Assembly (NCBI GenBank): GCA_964563465.1 | Contig: CAZLVZ010000010.1 | Span: forward strand, 1 to 17,709 | Length of the DNA stretch: 17,709 nucleotides | DNA from: JAYENY01 sp964563465 | Lineage (GTDB): Bacteria; Patescibacteriota; Minisyncoccia; Minisyncoccales; PEYH01 | Direction of reading: 5' to 3' | Shown here: piece after piece, positions 6,745 through 13,888 of the stretch | Layout of the letters: every line of letters begins with the position of its first letter | Numbering within the stretch: the first letter of the stretch is position 1 | The notes under the pieces: generated by a model | Seen by the model: the letters and a program-made list of their open reading frames with translations, nothing else | Told to the model about the DNA's origin: nothing | Database searches by the model: none | Translations under genes and position numbers: made by a program

Positions 6745-7332
6745 ATGATTATAAAAATAAAAAATGAAGAATTGATTCAAGAACTAATTGGTAAAGTTGA
6801 GGAATTTCCTCTTTATACAACTCAAATTTTAAATTTAGCCAATCAGAATGCGCAAGGCACAAGACCAAGAGTAGTTGGCCAACTTTCCGAATTAATAAAA
6901 GAATGCCCAGAAAGAACTTATGAGGGTTGGAAGAGATGGTATTTAATGAAAAATCCAGAAGCAATTGAAAGTGCTTCTGAAAAGATAAAGACAATGGTTA
7001 ATAACTTAGAAGAAGCGATACGGAAAATAGACAAACCGATGATAGAAAGATGGGTTGAAGATCTAATAATAGAAAAAACTTTTATCGGTTTAAGGTTCCA
7101 AGAGGCTATCCTAAAGAAAGTGGCAAATATTAAAAAAGAAAAACATAGATTATCAATCATAGAAGAAGAATCTAAAGGAATAGATGGTTTTATCGGCGAT
7201 ATTCCCATCTCCATTAAGCCAATTACTTATAAAATAAAAAACTCATTAAGAGAAAACATTGAAGCTAAAATTATTTATTACGAGAAGACAAAAAATGGAT
7301 TAAACATTGATGCGAGCGAACTATTAAACTAA
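6745..7332 (+). CDS. type II restriction endonuclease, MjaI-like
   Basis: The 195-residue protein is charged, soluble and lysine-rich. It is followed 2 nt later by a DNA methyltransferase, the classical layout of a type II restriction-modification system. The pattern GTRPRVVGQLSELI (38-51), TYEGWKRWYL (58-67), KTFIGLRFQEAIL (111-123) and SKGIDGFIGDIPISIKP (143-159) resembles, as I remember it, the MjaI endonuclease family, whose founder cleaves CTAG. A PD-(D/E)xK-like centre can be placed at Asp147 and Ser156-Ile-Lys158, with Glu141/142 as possible extra ligands. It would cut unmodified DNA entering the cell. The family and the CTAG site are inferences from remembered pattern and from the partner methyltransferase. 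No controller protein gene is present. The cassette is bounded by tRNA-Ser 3'-end repeats. Confidence 0.72.
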   Translation: MIIKIKNEELIQELIGKVEEFPLYTTQILNLANQNAQGTRPRVVGQLSELIKECPERTYEGWKRWYLMKNPEAIESASEKIKTMVNNLEEAIRKIDKPMIERWVEDLIIEKTFIGLRFQEAILKKVANIKKEKHRLSIIEEESKGIDGFIGDIPISIKPITYKIKNSLRENIEAKIIYYEKTKNGLNIDASELLN

Positions 7333-7334
7333 TT

Positions 7335-8279
7335 ATGTCTACAAAACATCAAATTATCATTGGAGATTCAAGAAACATGGCCGAGGTTAAAGAGGAATCG
7401 GTTCACCTTATTGTTACCTCTCCGCCGTATTGGCAGATTAAAGATTACGGCAAGAAAGAGCAAATTGGGTTTTATGATAGTTATGACAATTATATAAATG
7501 GCTTAAATAAGGTTTGGGAAGAAAGCTATCGCGTTTTATATCCCGGTTGCAGGTTATGTATAAATATCGGGGATCAATTCGCTAGAGCCGTTACTTATGG
7601 TAGATATAAAGTAATACCCATAAGAACAGAGATAATTAAATTTTGTGAGTCAATCGGTTTTGACTATATGGGTGCTATTATTTGGCAAAAAAAGACGACA
7701 ATGAATACAACTGGCGGAGCTTCGGTAATGGGCTCTTTTCCATATCCACGCAATGGAATAGTTGAAATTGATTACGAATTTGTTTTGTTATTCAAAAAAT
7801 TAGGGAAAGATCCAAATAATATAAATCATGAGTTAAAGGAAGAATCAAAACTAACAAAAGAAGAGTGGAGGAAATATTTTACTGGTCATTGGAATTTTGC
7901 TGGAGCTAAACAAGGCAAACATATGGCAATGTTTCCAGACGAATTACCAAAACGATTAATTAAAATGTTTAGTTTTGTTGGCGAAACCATATTAGATCCA
8001 TTTCTTGGTAGCGGAACAACCTCTAAAGTGGCTCGAGAGATGAGCAGGAGCTCTATTGGTTATGAAATCAATAAAGAATTTTTACCGACGATAGAAGAGA
8101 AGATAGGTAAAAATAAAAAATCACTTTTTATTAAAAATGATATTTTTAAAATTATTTTTAGCAAAAGCAAAGAAGAGGATATTCAAAAAAATAAAACAAA
8201 GAAAAATAAAAATACAACACTAAACAATAGAATTAATCATCCGGGATATTGGAAAGAATTAAGAGGCGTTAATATATAA
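7335..8279 (+). CDS. DNA (cytosine-N4)-type methyltransferase of the type II system
   Basis: The 314 residues carry amino-methyltransferase motifs in the beta order: catalytic motif IV TSPPYW at 28-33, then AdoMet-binding motif I DPFLGSGTT at 221-229 and the motif II acid in GYEI (242-245). Motif X is HMAMFPDELPKRLI (196-209). TSPPYW rather than DPPY favours N4-cytosine methylation. The block GGASVMGSFPYPRNGIVEIDYEF (127-149) resembles methyltransferases that pair with CTAG enzymes, as far as I recall. It would protect host sites from the endonuclease encoded just upstream. The ATG is 2 nt after the endonuclease stop, so they are co-transcribed with the endonuclease first. The last 55 residues are lysine- and asparagine-rich beyond the catalytic core. 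One CTAG lies inside this gene near 7575. Target specificity is inferred. Confidence 0.9.
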   Translation: MSTKHQIIIGDSRNMAEVKEESVHLIVTSPPYWQIKDYGKKEQIGFYDSYDNYINGLNKVWEESYRVLYPGCRLCINIGDQFARAVTYGRYKVIPIRTEIIKFCESIGFDYMGAIIWQKKTTMNTTGGASVMGSFPYPRNGIVEIDYEFVLLFKKLGKDPNNINHELKEESKLTKEEWRKYFTGHWNFAGAKQGKHMAMFPDELPKRLIKMFSFVGETILDPFLGSGTTSKVAREMSRSSIGYEINKEFLPTIEEKIGKNKKSLFIKNDIFKIIFSKSKEEDIQKNKTKKNKNTTLNNRINHPGYWKELRGVNI

Positions 8280-8286
8280 TCTAATC

Positions 8287-8311
8287 GGGTGAATTCTACC
8301 CTCTCCGCCAG
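8287..8311 (+). repeat. direct repeat, distal copy (att-like), tRNA-Ser 3'-end remnant
   Basis: Only 7 nt after the methyltransferase stop the sequence repeats the tRNA-Ser(TGA) 3' end. GGGT is followed, after loss of two T-loop bases, by GAATTCT and the exact 14-mer ACCCTCTCCGCCAG (8298-8311), including the CCA. It cannot fold as a tRNA because the 5' half is absent. The comF stop codon begins 2 nt later, so the pre-insertion order was probably tRNA-Ser followed directly by comF. Confidence 0.75.
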
Positions 8312-8312
8312 G

Positions 8313-9008
8313 TTAATCTCTTGCGACAACCGCGCCCCAGACAGATTGGGCGTGGTTTTGTTTTAGGACTTTGGCACACTCTTCCATAGTGGCTCCGGTG
8401 GTAAAAACATCATCAACAAGTAGAATATTTTTATTTAAGATTTTGTTCTTTTTTTGAGGATTAATTTGAAAAGAATTGAGAACATTTTTTAATCTTTGAT
8501 CTTTATTTAAAAACATTTGGGGCGAGGTTTTTTTTGTTTTCAATAAAATTTCTGAGATAAAAGGAACTTCAAAAAACAGGGATAAATGTTTAGCAATTTC
8601 TTCTGATTGATTAAATCCCCGTTGTTTTAATTTTGATTTATGCAGAGGCACAGCACAGAGAATCCAATTAGCTTTTTCTTCTTTTGTAGCGCTCATAGAT
8701 AAGGGAGTGAATAAATTCGGATTGTCTAGTAACTTGAAATGAGCTATAATTAAGTCAGACAGGATTTTGGAAATTTCCTTTGTGTATCCATATTTACAAA
8801 GATGAATAGCTGATTGAATTATTTTTTCATTATAAGTGGCAGGAAAGTATAATCCATTTAAAAACTTAAATCCTTGGCAAGGTGGCTCTCTTGATATGTC
8901 AATCAAAGCGAAGCAATCATCACAAAGATATTTTCCTTCTTTGCCACAATTTATACAATGTTTTGGCCAAAGAATATCTAATATTATTTCTTTTGGACTT
9001 TTCCACAT
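8313..9008 (-). CDS. comF: ComF (ComFC) family phosphoribosyltransferase-like competence protein
   Basis: The 231-residue protein begins with a zinc-ribbon-like double-cysteine motif (Cys18, Cys21, Cys29, Cys32 in HCINCGKEGKYLCDDCF). It ends with a phosphoribosyltransferase domain whose PRPP loop is ILLVDDVFTTGAT at 195-207. Between them is the family hallmark VPLHKSKLKQRGFNQSEEIAK at about 120-140. ComF proteins are needed for natural transformation in several bacteria, on the cytosolic side of DNA import. I take the ATG at 9006-9008 rather than an in-frame TTG five codons upstream; neither has a Shine-Dalgarno sequence. It is divergent from the pilus cluster across about 95 nt, which supports a role with that machinery. 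Its stop codon lies 2 nt from the tRNA-Ser remnant. Confidence 0.9.
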   Translation of the reverse strand: MWKSPKEIILDILWPKHCINCGKEGKYLCDDCFALIDISREPPCQGFKFLNGLYFPATYNEKIIQSAIHLCKYGYTKEISKILSDLIIAHFKLLDNPNLFTPLSMSATKEEKANWILCAVPLHKSKLKQRGFNQSEEIAKHLSLFFEVPFISEILLKTKKTSPQMFLNKDQRLKNVLNSFQINPQKKNKILNKNILLVDDVFTTGATMEECAKVLKQNHAQSVWGAVVARD

Positions 9009-9064
9009 ATTGTTTTGATACAATTAGGAATAGATAGTATAATAGAGTATAATACAAAAACAGT

Positions 9065-9094
9065 TTGCATTGTATTATTTTTAACATATATTAT
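9065..9094 (+). promoter_or_regulatory. candidate promoter of the type IV pilus operon
   Basis: TTGCAT (9065-9070) is followed by TATATT (9087-9092, spacer 16) or TATTAT (9089-9094, spacer 18). The pilM TTG start at 9103 lies only 8-10 nt after the -10 box, so the leader would be zero to a few bases. The same AT-rich spacer has TATACT-like boxes on the minus strand that could serve comF, but with no clear -35 box. Confidence 0.5.
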
Positions 9095-9102
9095 AGAATT
9101 CT

Positions 9103-10161
9103 TTGAAATTATTTTCTAAAAATTTTATAGGCGTTGACATCGGAACTTCCTCTATTAAAGTAATAGAGCTTGAAAAGGGCAAGGGGAAAACGCTGTCTAA
9201 TTACGGAGTTTTAGGTTCTGATTATTTTGGGGGACAAGCTTTTCAGACGCGCGAAAAAGGGACTCTTTCTATTAGTGAATCTAATATTGCAGAAGCGTTG
9301 TCAACTATTCTTAAAGAAGCAGGGATAAAATCAAAAGAGGCCTTTTTTGCTATACCTGATTTTGCAACATTTTTTACTACATTTAATTTACCCGCAATGT
9401 CGGAAGCAGAAATTCCTGAAGCAATTAAGTACGAGGCCCCACGCCGTATCCCTTTACCGTTATCAGAGGTAACATTAGATTGGCAGGTTATTAAGGGTGG
9501 TCCATCAAAAGAGGGCAGAAGTCCTTTACGAATTTTATTAGTAACTGTTCCGAATGAAGTTATTTCTCAATATCAGCAAATAGCTGCTTCGGTTGGACTG
9601 AAGATAGTTGCATTAGAAGCAGAGGTTTTCGCCTTAGTCAGGGCACTGATTCAATATCAAGACAAAAGTAACACAATTTGTTTGGTTGATATCGGAGAGA
9701 GAAGCACTACTATTAATATAGTAGCTCAAGGAATTTTAAAGCTTTCTTATAGTTTTGATATTTCTGGAGAGAATTTTACGAAAGTTCTTTCTCAAAACTT
9801 AGAAATTAAGGAGAGAGAGGCCGAAACAATTAAAAGGGCATACGGGTTAACAAACAAAAAATTAGAGATTAGACAGATTATTATGCCCCAAGCGGAAGCA
9901 ATTTTAGGGAAAATAAAAAACATTTTTGATGAAGTCTATTTAGAAGATAAAGAAAAAGTAGGAAAAGTTATTCTTACAGGTGGCGGAGCAACTTTGGCTG
10001 GATTTGTTGATTATTTATCTAAAGAGTTGGATTTGCCAGTAGAATTAGCTAATCCTTTTATCAATATAGCTTATCCACCGACATTAGAAGGAGCTTTAAA
10101 AAAATTAGGACCGGGATTTACGGTAGCAGTGGGAATGGCTCTTCGCGGTTTCACAAAATAA
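9103..10161 (+). CDS. pilM: type IV pilus assembly protein PilM (actin-like ATPase)
   Basis: PilM is a cytosolic actin-fold protein that binds ATP and the N-terminal tail of PilN, linking the motors to the inner-membrane alignment complex. The 352 residues show the phosphate-1 motif FIGVDIGTSSIKVIEL (8-23), the EAIKYEAPRRIPLPL block (106-120), the phosphate-2 motif CLVDIGERSTTINI (193-206) and the adenosine motif VILTGGGATLAGF (289-301). The start is a TTG giving MKLFSKNFIGVDIG, which matches the usual PilM N-terminus, and no ATG is available nearby. It sits 8-10 nt behind a promoter-like -10 box. It heads the cluster, with pilN following after 17 nt. Confidence 0.95.
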   Translation: MKLFSKNFIGVDIGTSSIKVIELEKGKGKTLSNYGVLGSDYFGGQAFQTREKGTLSISESNIAEALSTILKEAGIKSKEAFFAIPDFATFFTTFNLPAMSEAEIPEAIKYEAPRRIPLPLSEVTLDWQVIKGGPSKEGRSPLRILLVTVPNEVISQYQQIAASVGLKIVALEAEVFALVRALIQYQDKSNTICLVDIGERSTTINIVAQGILKLSYSFDISGENFTKVLSQNLEIKEREAETIKRAYGLTNKKLEIRQIIMPQAEAILGKIKNIFDEVYLEDKEKVGKVILTGGGATLAGFVDYLSKELDLPVELANPFINIAYPPTLEGALKKLGPGFTVAVGMALRGFTK

Positions 10162-10178
10162 AATACTAATAATAATTT

Positions 10179-10721
10179 ATGGTTCAAGTAATTCCAAAAG
10201 CAGCGATTAAACAGGAATCAGCAATAAAAAAGATATTGCCATGGCTTTCTTTTCTTTTAATTTTAATTATAGTTGGAGTTTATTTTATTTTGAAAAATGA
10301 AATAAATAGGACAGAAGTAGCCATAAAGCAAACGAAACAAGAATTGTCTAAGATTCAAACTAAGGAGCAAAGCGCATTAGAAAAGAAAATTTTAACTTTT
10401 AAGACAAAGGTGGATGATGCTATTCAACTACTTCAAAATAGAGAAAAATCTTCTAATATTTTTGGATTTTTAGAAACATTTATTCATCCAAATATTTATT
10501 TTACTTCTCTTTCTTCAAGTATGGGTCAAGGAACATTGGAATTGCAGGGAATATCTAAAAGATTCGCTGATATAGGACAACAAATCTCTGTTTTTAAGCA
10601 AGATCCCTTTATTAAAGAAGCAACTCTGTCTAATATTGATTTTTCTGAAGAGGGCGAGATTGAATTTTCTATTGAAATTCTTCTATCGTCAGAAGATACA
10701 AGTAAAGAAAATTTACAATGA
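10179..10721 (+). CDS. pilN: type IV pilus assembly protein PilN
   Basis: The 180-residue bitopic protein has a short cytosolic N-terminus, a single membrane helix at about 20-42, a coiled-coil region (about 45-90) and a C-terminal ferredoxin-like domain. This is the standard PilN plan. In characterised systems the cytosolic tail binds PilM and the periplasmic part pairs with PilO. Sequence similarity within PilN is low, so the call rests on topology, size and position between pilM and pilO. The stop codon overlaps the pilO start (ATGA), which implies translational coupling. The ATG is preceded by an A/T-only leader with no Shine-Dalgarno sequence. Confidence 0.85.
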   Translation: MVQVIPKAAIKQESAIKKILPWLSFLLILIIVGVYFILKNEINRTEVAIKQTKQELSKIQTKEQSALEKKILTFKTKVDDAIQLLQNREKSSNIFGFLETFIHPNIYFTSLSSSMGQGTLELQGISKRFADIGQQISVFKQDPFIKEATLSNIDFSEEGEIEFSIEILLSSEDTSKENLQ

Positions 10722-11245
10722 AATATTCTATTATCATTATTAGTGTAGCTTTAATTATTTCTTTCGTTGTGGGAGCACTTTTGGTTTGGCCGGAATACAA
10801 AAAAATGAATGACTTGCAAACAGAGCTTGCCAAGAAAGATGTCCAATTAGAGAGTCAACATAAATATAATCAACAGTTAGAAACAACAAGTCAACAGCTT
10901 AAAGAAAAACAAGAGTTTGCAGACAAGGTTGATAGTATTTTGCCGAAAAGTTTAGACATGTCTTCTTTGTTAGAATTTTTGCAAACAACTTGTATGGAGA
11001 CGGGCATGAGTTTAGAGGGAGTGAGTTGGCAAGAATTGTCTTCTCCGCAAGAAAAGGAAACGAGGATTAAAGAATATTCGGTCAACTTGGAACTTTCTGG
11101 TTCATATTTTGCTTTTAAGAATTTTCTTTTTTCTTTAGAAAAAAGCGCTCGGTTAATAGATATTATGGATATAGATTTTTTCCTTCTTGAAGACGAAGAA
11201 CAATCAATGCCCTTTAAGATAACTTTACGAATTTATTCTTATTAA
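10718..11245 (+). CDS. pilO: type IV pilus assembly protein PilO
   Basis: The 175-residue protein has one N-terminal membrane helix (about 4-25), a strong coiled coil rich in Gln, Lys and Glu (about 30-75), and a C-terminal domain with LEFLQTTCMETGMSLEGVSW and YFAFKNFLFSLEKSARLIDIMDI. These match the PilO pattern of a GMSL-like strand and an aromatic helix followed by the LxDI strand. It overlaps pilN by 4 nt and would form the PilN-PilO heterodimer outside the membrane. The next gene starts 75 nt later. An AAGGAG just after the stop (11247-11252) is followed by no obvious start codon. Confidence 0.87.
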   Translation: MKYSIIIISVALIISFVVGALLVWPEYKKMNDLQTELAKKDVQLESQHKYNQQLETTSQQLKEKQEFADKVDSILPKSLDMSSLLEFLQTTCMETGMSLEGVSWQELSSPQEKETRIKEYSVNLELSGSYFAFKNFLFSLEKSARLIDIMDIDFFLLEDEEQSMPFKITLRIYSY

Positions 11246-11320
11246 CAAGGAGAAATAATTAATTCAACATTTAATACCATTTCTTGTTCTTGAGTAAGAG
11301 AAAGGAGTGGCGAGAAGAGT

Positions 11321-11641
11321 ATGGCAATATTATTTTACGAAAAGAAAAAAAGAGAAATTTATTTAGCGCTTATTGCCGTTGTTTTGATTTTGGTTCTTGT
11401 TTTCATCTGGATTAAATTTAGTAATAATTCCGAAGAGCCATCTTCTGTAATCCCAAATTTTTTAGAAAAAAGAAATAAAATGATTCAAGTAGATTTTGAA
11501 AAACTTGAAAACGAAATATTGGAAGACCTTCGTCCATTTGCTCCGATTTTACCATCTGACCAAAAGTTTGGCAGAGAAAATCCTTTTGCCCCATACATAG
11601 CCACATCCACTGTGATTTTACCTGTTTTACCGGAGGAATAA
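11321..11641 (+). CDS. small membrane-anchored pilus protein, PilP-like
   Basis: The 106-residue protein has a basic N-terminus (YEKKKREIY), one membrane helix at about 13-33 and a short acidic and proline-rich outer part. That part ends in FGRENPFAPY (about 82-91) and a small hydrophobic tail. The GR-x-NPF-x-P motif recalls the start of the conserved region of PilP and GspC-like proteins, which follow PilO in pilus clusters, but the beta-domain that docks onto the PilQ secretin is missing. With no secretin gene here, a cut-down PilP for a single-membrane envelope is a reasonable inference. It has the only clear Shine-Dalgarno-like sequence among the pilus genes, AAAGGAG at 11301-11307, though 13 nt from the ATG. 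Function is not established from sequence. Confidence 0.7.
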   Translation: MAILFYEKKKREIYLALIAVVLILVLVFIWIKFSNNSEEPSSVIPNFLEKRNKMIQVDFEKLENEILEDLRPFAPILPSDQKFGRENPFAPYIATSTVILPVLPEE

Positions 11642-11713
11642 AAAAGTAGAAATTTTTACGGAAATTCAGAAAAGAAAATTTTGAGATTTCATAGGGACAT
11701 GGCTTTTCAAATA

Positions 11714-11719
11714 TATAAT
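11714..11719 (+). promoter_or_regulatory. isolated consensus -10 box upstream of pilB
   Basis: A perfect TATAAT lies 37 nt before the pilB ATG in the 115-nt gap after the PilP-like gene. I see no -35 box at a suitable distance (TTGAGA at 11681-11686 is too far), so it may be chance in AT-rich DNA or an internal promoter for the motor genes. Confidence 0.3.
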
Positions 11720-11756
11720 CATTTTTAAAATTAAAGATAATATTGGCAGAGAGACG

Positions 11757-13484
11757 ATGACTTTTATCAATCAGCTATTAAAAAATGGAATTCTTGACAA
11801 GAAAACGATTACCTCGCTCAAGAAAGAACTGAAGACCTCTAAGCAAACGATAGAGGAGCTTATTTTAGAGAAAAATATTGTACAGGAGGGAGAGTTATTC
11901 AAAATAAAAAGCGAGAATTTAAATATTCCGCTCCAAGAAAATATTTCTTTAGATATTTCTTCAGCGATTTTAGAATTTATCCCGAGAGATTCAGCAGAAC
12001 ATTACAAGATGATTCCCCTGGGAAAGAAAGATAATACACTAGAAGTTGGAATGGTTTATCCCGAAAATCTGAAGGCGCAAGAAGCTCTAAACTTTTTAGC
12101 CAGACAGAGGAACTTTAATTATAGTGTAAAACTAATTACCATAAGTGCATTTTATGCTTTTTTAAAAAAGTACAGAACATTAGGTGGGGAGGTCAAAGTT
12201 GCTTTACAAGAATTAGAACAACAACTTCAACCGGGGACTAAACAAGCAAGCCCAGAAAGCGTTTCAGAGATTATTCAAAAGAGAAGCGAAGCTCCGATAA
12301 GCAAAACAGTAGCTGTTATTTTGAAGCATGCCGTAGAAGGCAAGGCCTCCGATATTCACATTGAACCGCTAAAACAAAAAACAAGGGTGAGATTTCGTTT
12401 AGACGGAATTCTGCATTCCAGCTTATTCCTGCCTCCAGAGGTTCATCCGTCAATTGTGGCAAGAATAAAGATTATTTCCAAATTAAAAATTGATGAAACA
12501 CGCGTTCCTCAAGATGGGCGTTTTTCTATAACAATGGATGGCCAAGACATTGATTTTAGGGTCTCTACTTTTCCGACTACTTTAGGTGAAAAGGTTGTAA
12601 TGAGGGTTTTAAATCCCTCTCGCCGACTTGCCAGTTTTGAAAAACTTGGTTTAGAGGGAAGAAATTTAGCAATTATCAAAAAGGCAGTGAGTAAGCCGTT
12701 TGGTATGATTTTGGCTACTGGGCCTACCGGTTCAGGAAAAACAACATCACTTTATGTTATTTTGGATTCAATCAATAAGGAAGGAGTTAACATTGTTACA
12801 TTAGAAGACCCGGTAGAATATTTTATTGCAGGAGTAAGTCAATCCCAGATGAAGCCGGATATTGGTTATAGTTTTTCTACTGGGTTAAGACATGTTTTAA
12901 GACAAGACCCAGACATTATTATGGTTGGTGAAATCCGCGATGCAGAAACGGCCGACTTGGCAACGCACGCTGCTCTTACTGGACATATTGTTCTTTCTAC
13001 GATTCATACAAATAATGCTTTGGGCGTAGTCCCGAGGATGATGGATTTGGGCGTGAGACCTTTTCTTTTACCCTCAACTATCAATGTAGTTGTTGCTCAA
13101 CGATTAGTTCGTCGTCTTTGTCCTCATTGTCGCAAGAAAGTGAGACCGGGTGAGCAAATTAGGAAATTAATTATGGAAGATATCGAAAGCTTACCTTCTC
13201 AAGCTAAAGAGGGTTTTGATAGAGTCAACGATCCATATATTTGGGAGCCAGTTGGATGTAGTCAATGTGGTGGCACAGGATACTCGGGTCGCCTTGGTAT
13301 TTTTGAAGTTTTGGAAATGAATAAAGAGTTGGGAGATATTATCTTGTCGGAACCTACGGAGAAAAAAATTAGCGAGGAAGCTAAGCGACAAGGCATGGTA
13401 ACTATTAGACAAGACGGCATATTAAAAGTTTTGCGAGGAGAAACATCAATGGCAGAAGTAGCACGAACCACATCAGAGCAATAG
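11757..13484 (+). CDS. pilB: type IV pilus extension ATPase PilB (GspE/PulE family)
   Basis: PilB is the cytosolic hexameric motor that polymerises pilins. The 575 residues have an N-terminal MshEN/GspE-N domain (about 1-145), a glutamine-rich linker (about 150-176) and the ATPase core. Core motifs are Walker A GPTGSGKTT (322-330), the Asp box TLEDPVEY (348-355), Walker B IIMVGE (387-392) and the His box STIHTNNA (414-421). A four-cysteine zinc site (Cys455, Cys458, Cys501, Cys504; CPHC and CSQC) is typical of PilB and GspE and absent from PilT, which settles the assignment. The ATG is preceded by GAGAGACG, which is at best a weak Shine-Dalgarno sequence. The response regulator follows after 42 nt. 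Confidence 0.96.
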   Translation: MTFINQLLKNGILDKKTITSLKKELKTSKQTIEELILEKNIVQEGELFKIKSENLNIPLQENISLDISSAILEFIPRDSAEHYKMIPLGKKDNTLEVGMVYPENLKAQEALNFLARQRNFNYSVKLITISAFYAFLKKYRTLGGEVKVALQELEQQLQPGTKQASPESVSEIIQKRSEAPISKTVAVILKHAVEGKASDIHIEPLKQKTRVRFRLDGILHSSLFLPPEVHPSIVARIKIISKLKIDETRVPQDGRFSITMDGQDIDFRVSTFPTTLGEKVVMRVLNPSRRLASFEKLGLEGRNLAIIKKAVSKPFGMILATGPTGSGKTTSLYVILDSINKEGVNIVTLEDPVEYFIAGVSQSQMKPDIGYSFSTGLRHVLRQDPDIIMVGEIRDAETADLATHAALTGHIVLSTIHTNNALGVVPRMMDLGVRPFLLPSTINVVVAQRLVRRLCPHCRKKVRPGEQIRKLIMEDIESLPSQAKEGFDRVNDPYIWEPVGCSQCGGTGYSGRLGIFEVLEMNKELGDIILSEPTEKKISEEAKRQGMVTIRQDGILKVLRGETSMAEVARTTSEQ

Positions 13485-13526
13485 AAGTGGGTCATAAACG
13501 ATAATTAATTATTCATTACTAATCAT

Positions 13527-13886
13527 ATGAAAAAGATACTCTTAGTAGAAGATGATCCATTTTTGATAGATATTTATTCTACTAAATTAACAGAAAGTGG
13601 TTTTAAAGTTTTTATATCCAAAGACGGAGCATTAGTATTAGAAGCAGCAAAAAAGAATAAACCAGACCTTATTGTTTTAGATATTGTTTTACCTCATATT
13701 GACGGTTGGCAAATTTTGAAACAAATAAAAGAAGATGAATTGAAAGAAATGAAAATTATCATTTTGTCTAACCTTAGCCAAAAGGAAGAAGTAGAGAAAG
13801 GAATTAGCTTAGGGGCTGATAAATATTTAATAAAATCTGATTTTACTCCGAGTCAGGTAGTCAAAGAGATTAAGAAGCTTTTATAA
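13527..13886 (+). CDS. single-domain CheY-like response regulator
   Basis: The 119 residues form a lone receiver domain: the acid cluster Glu8-Asp9-Asp10, the phospho-acceptor Asp52 (LIVLDIVLP), Ser81 (ILSN) and Lys103 (YLIK). There is no output domain. It lies between pilB and pilT, with 42 nt before it and only 2 nt between its stop and the pilT ATG, so it is probably part of the pilus operon. It may control pilus extension and retraction by direct binding, as CheY-like proteins do in twitching systems; that role is inferred from position. No histidine kinase is encoded in the window. The leader is A/T-rich without a Shine-Dalgarno sequence. Confidence 0.92.
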   Translation: MKKILLVEDDPFLIDIYSTKLTESGFKVFISKDGALVLEAAKKNKPDLIVLDIVLPHIDGWQILKQIKEDELKEMKIIILSNLSQKEEVEKGISLGADKYLIKSDFTPSQVVKEIKKLL

Positions 13887-13888
13887 TT

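Noticed and set aside
11246..11320. AAGGAG after the pilO stop (11247-11252), suggesting a small gene
   Set aside because: No ATG, GTG or TTG follows at a suitable distance with a convincing frame.
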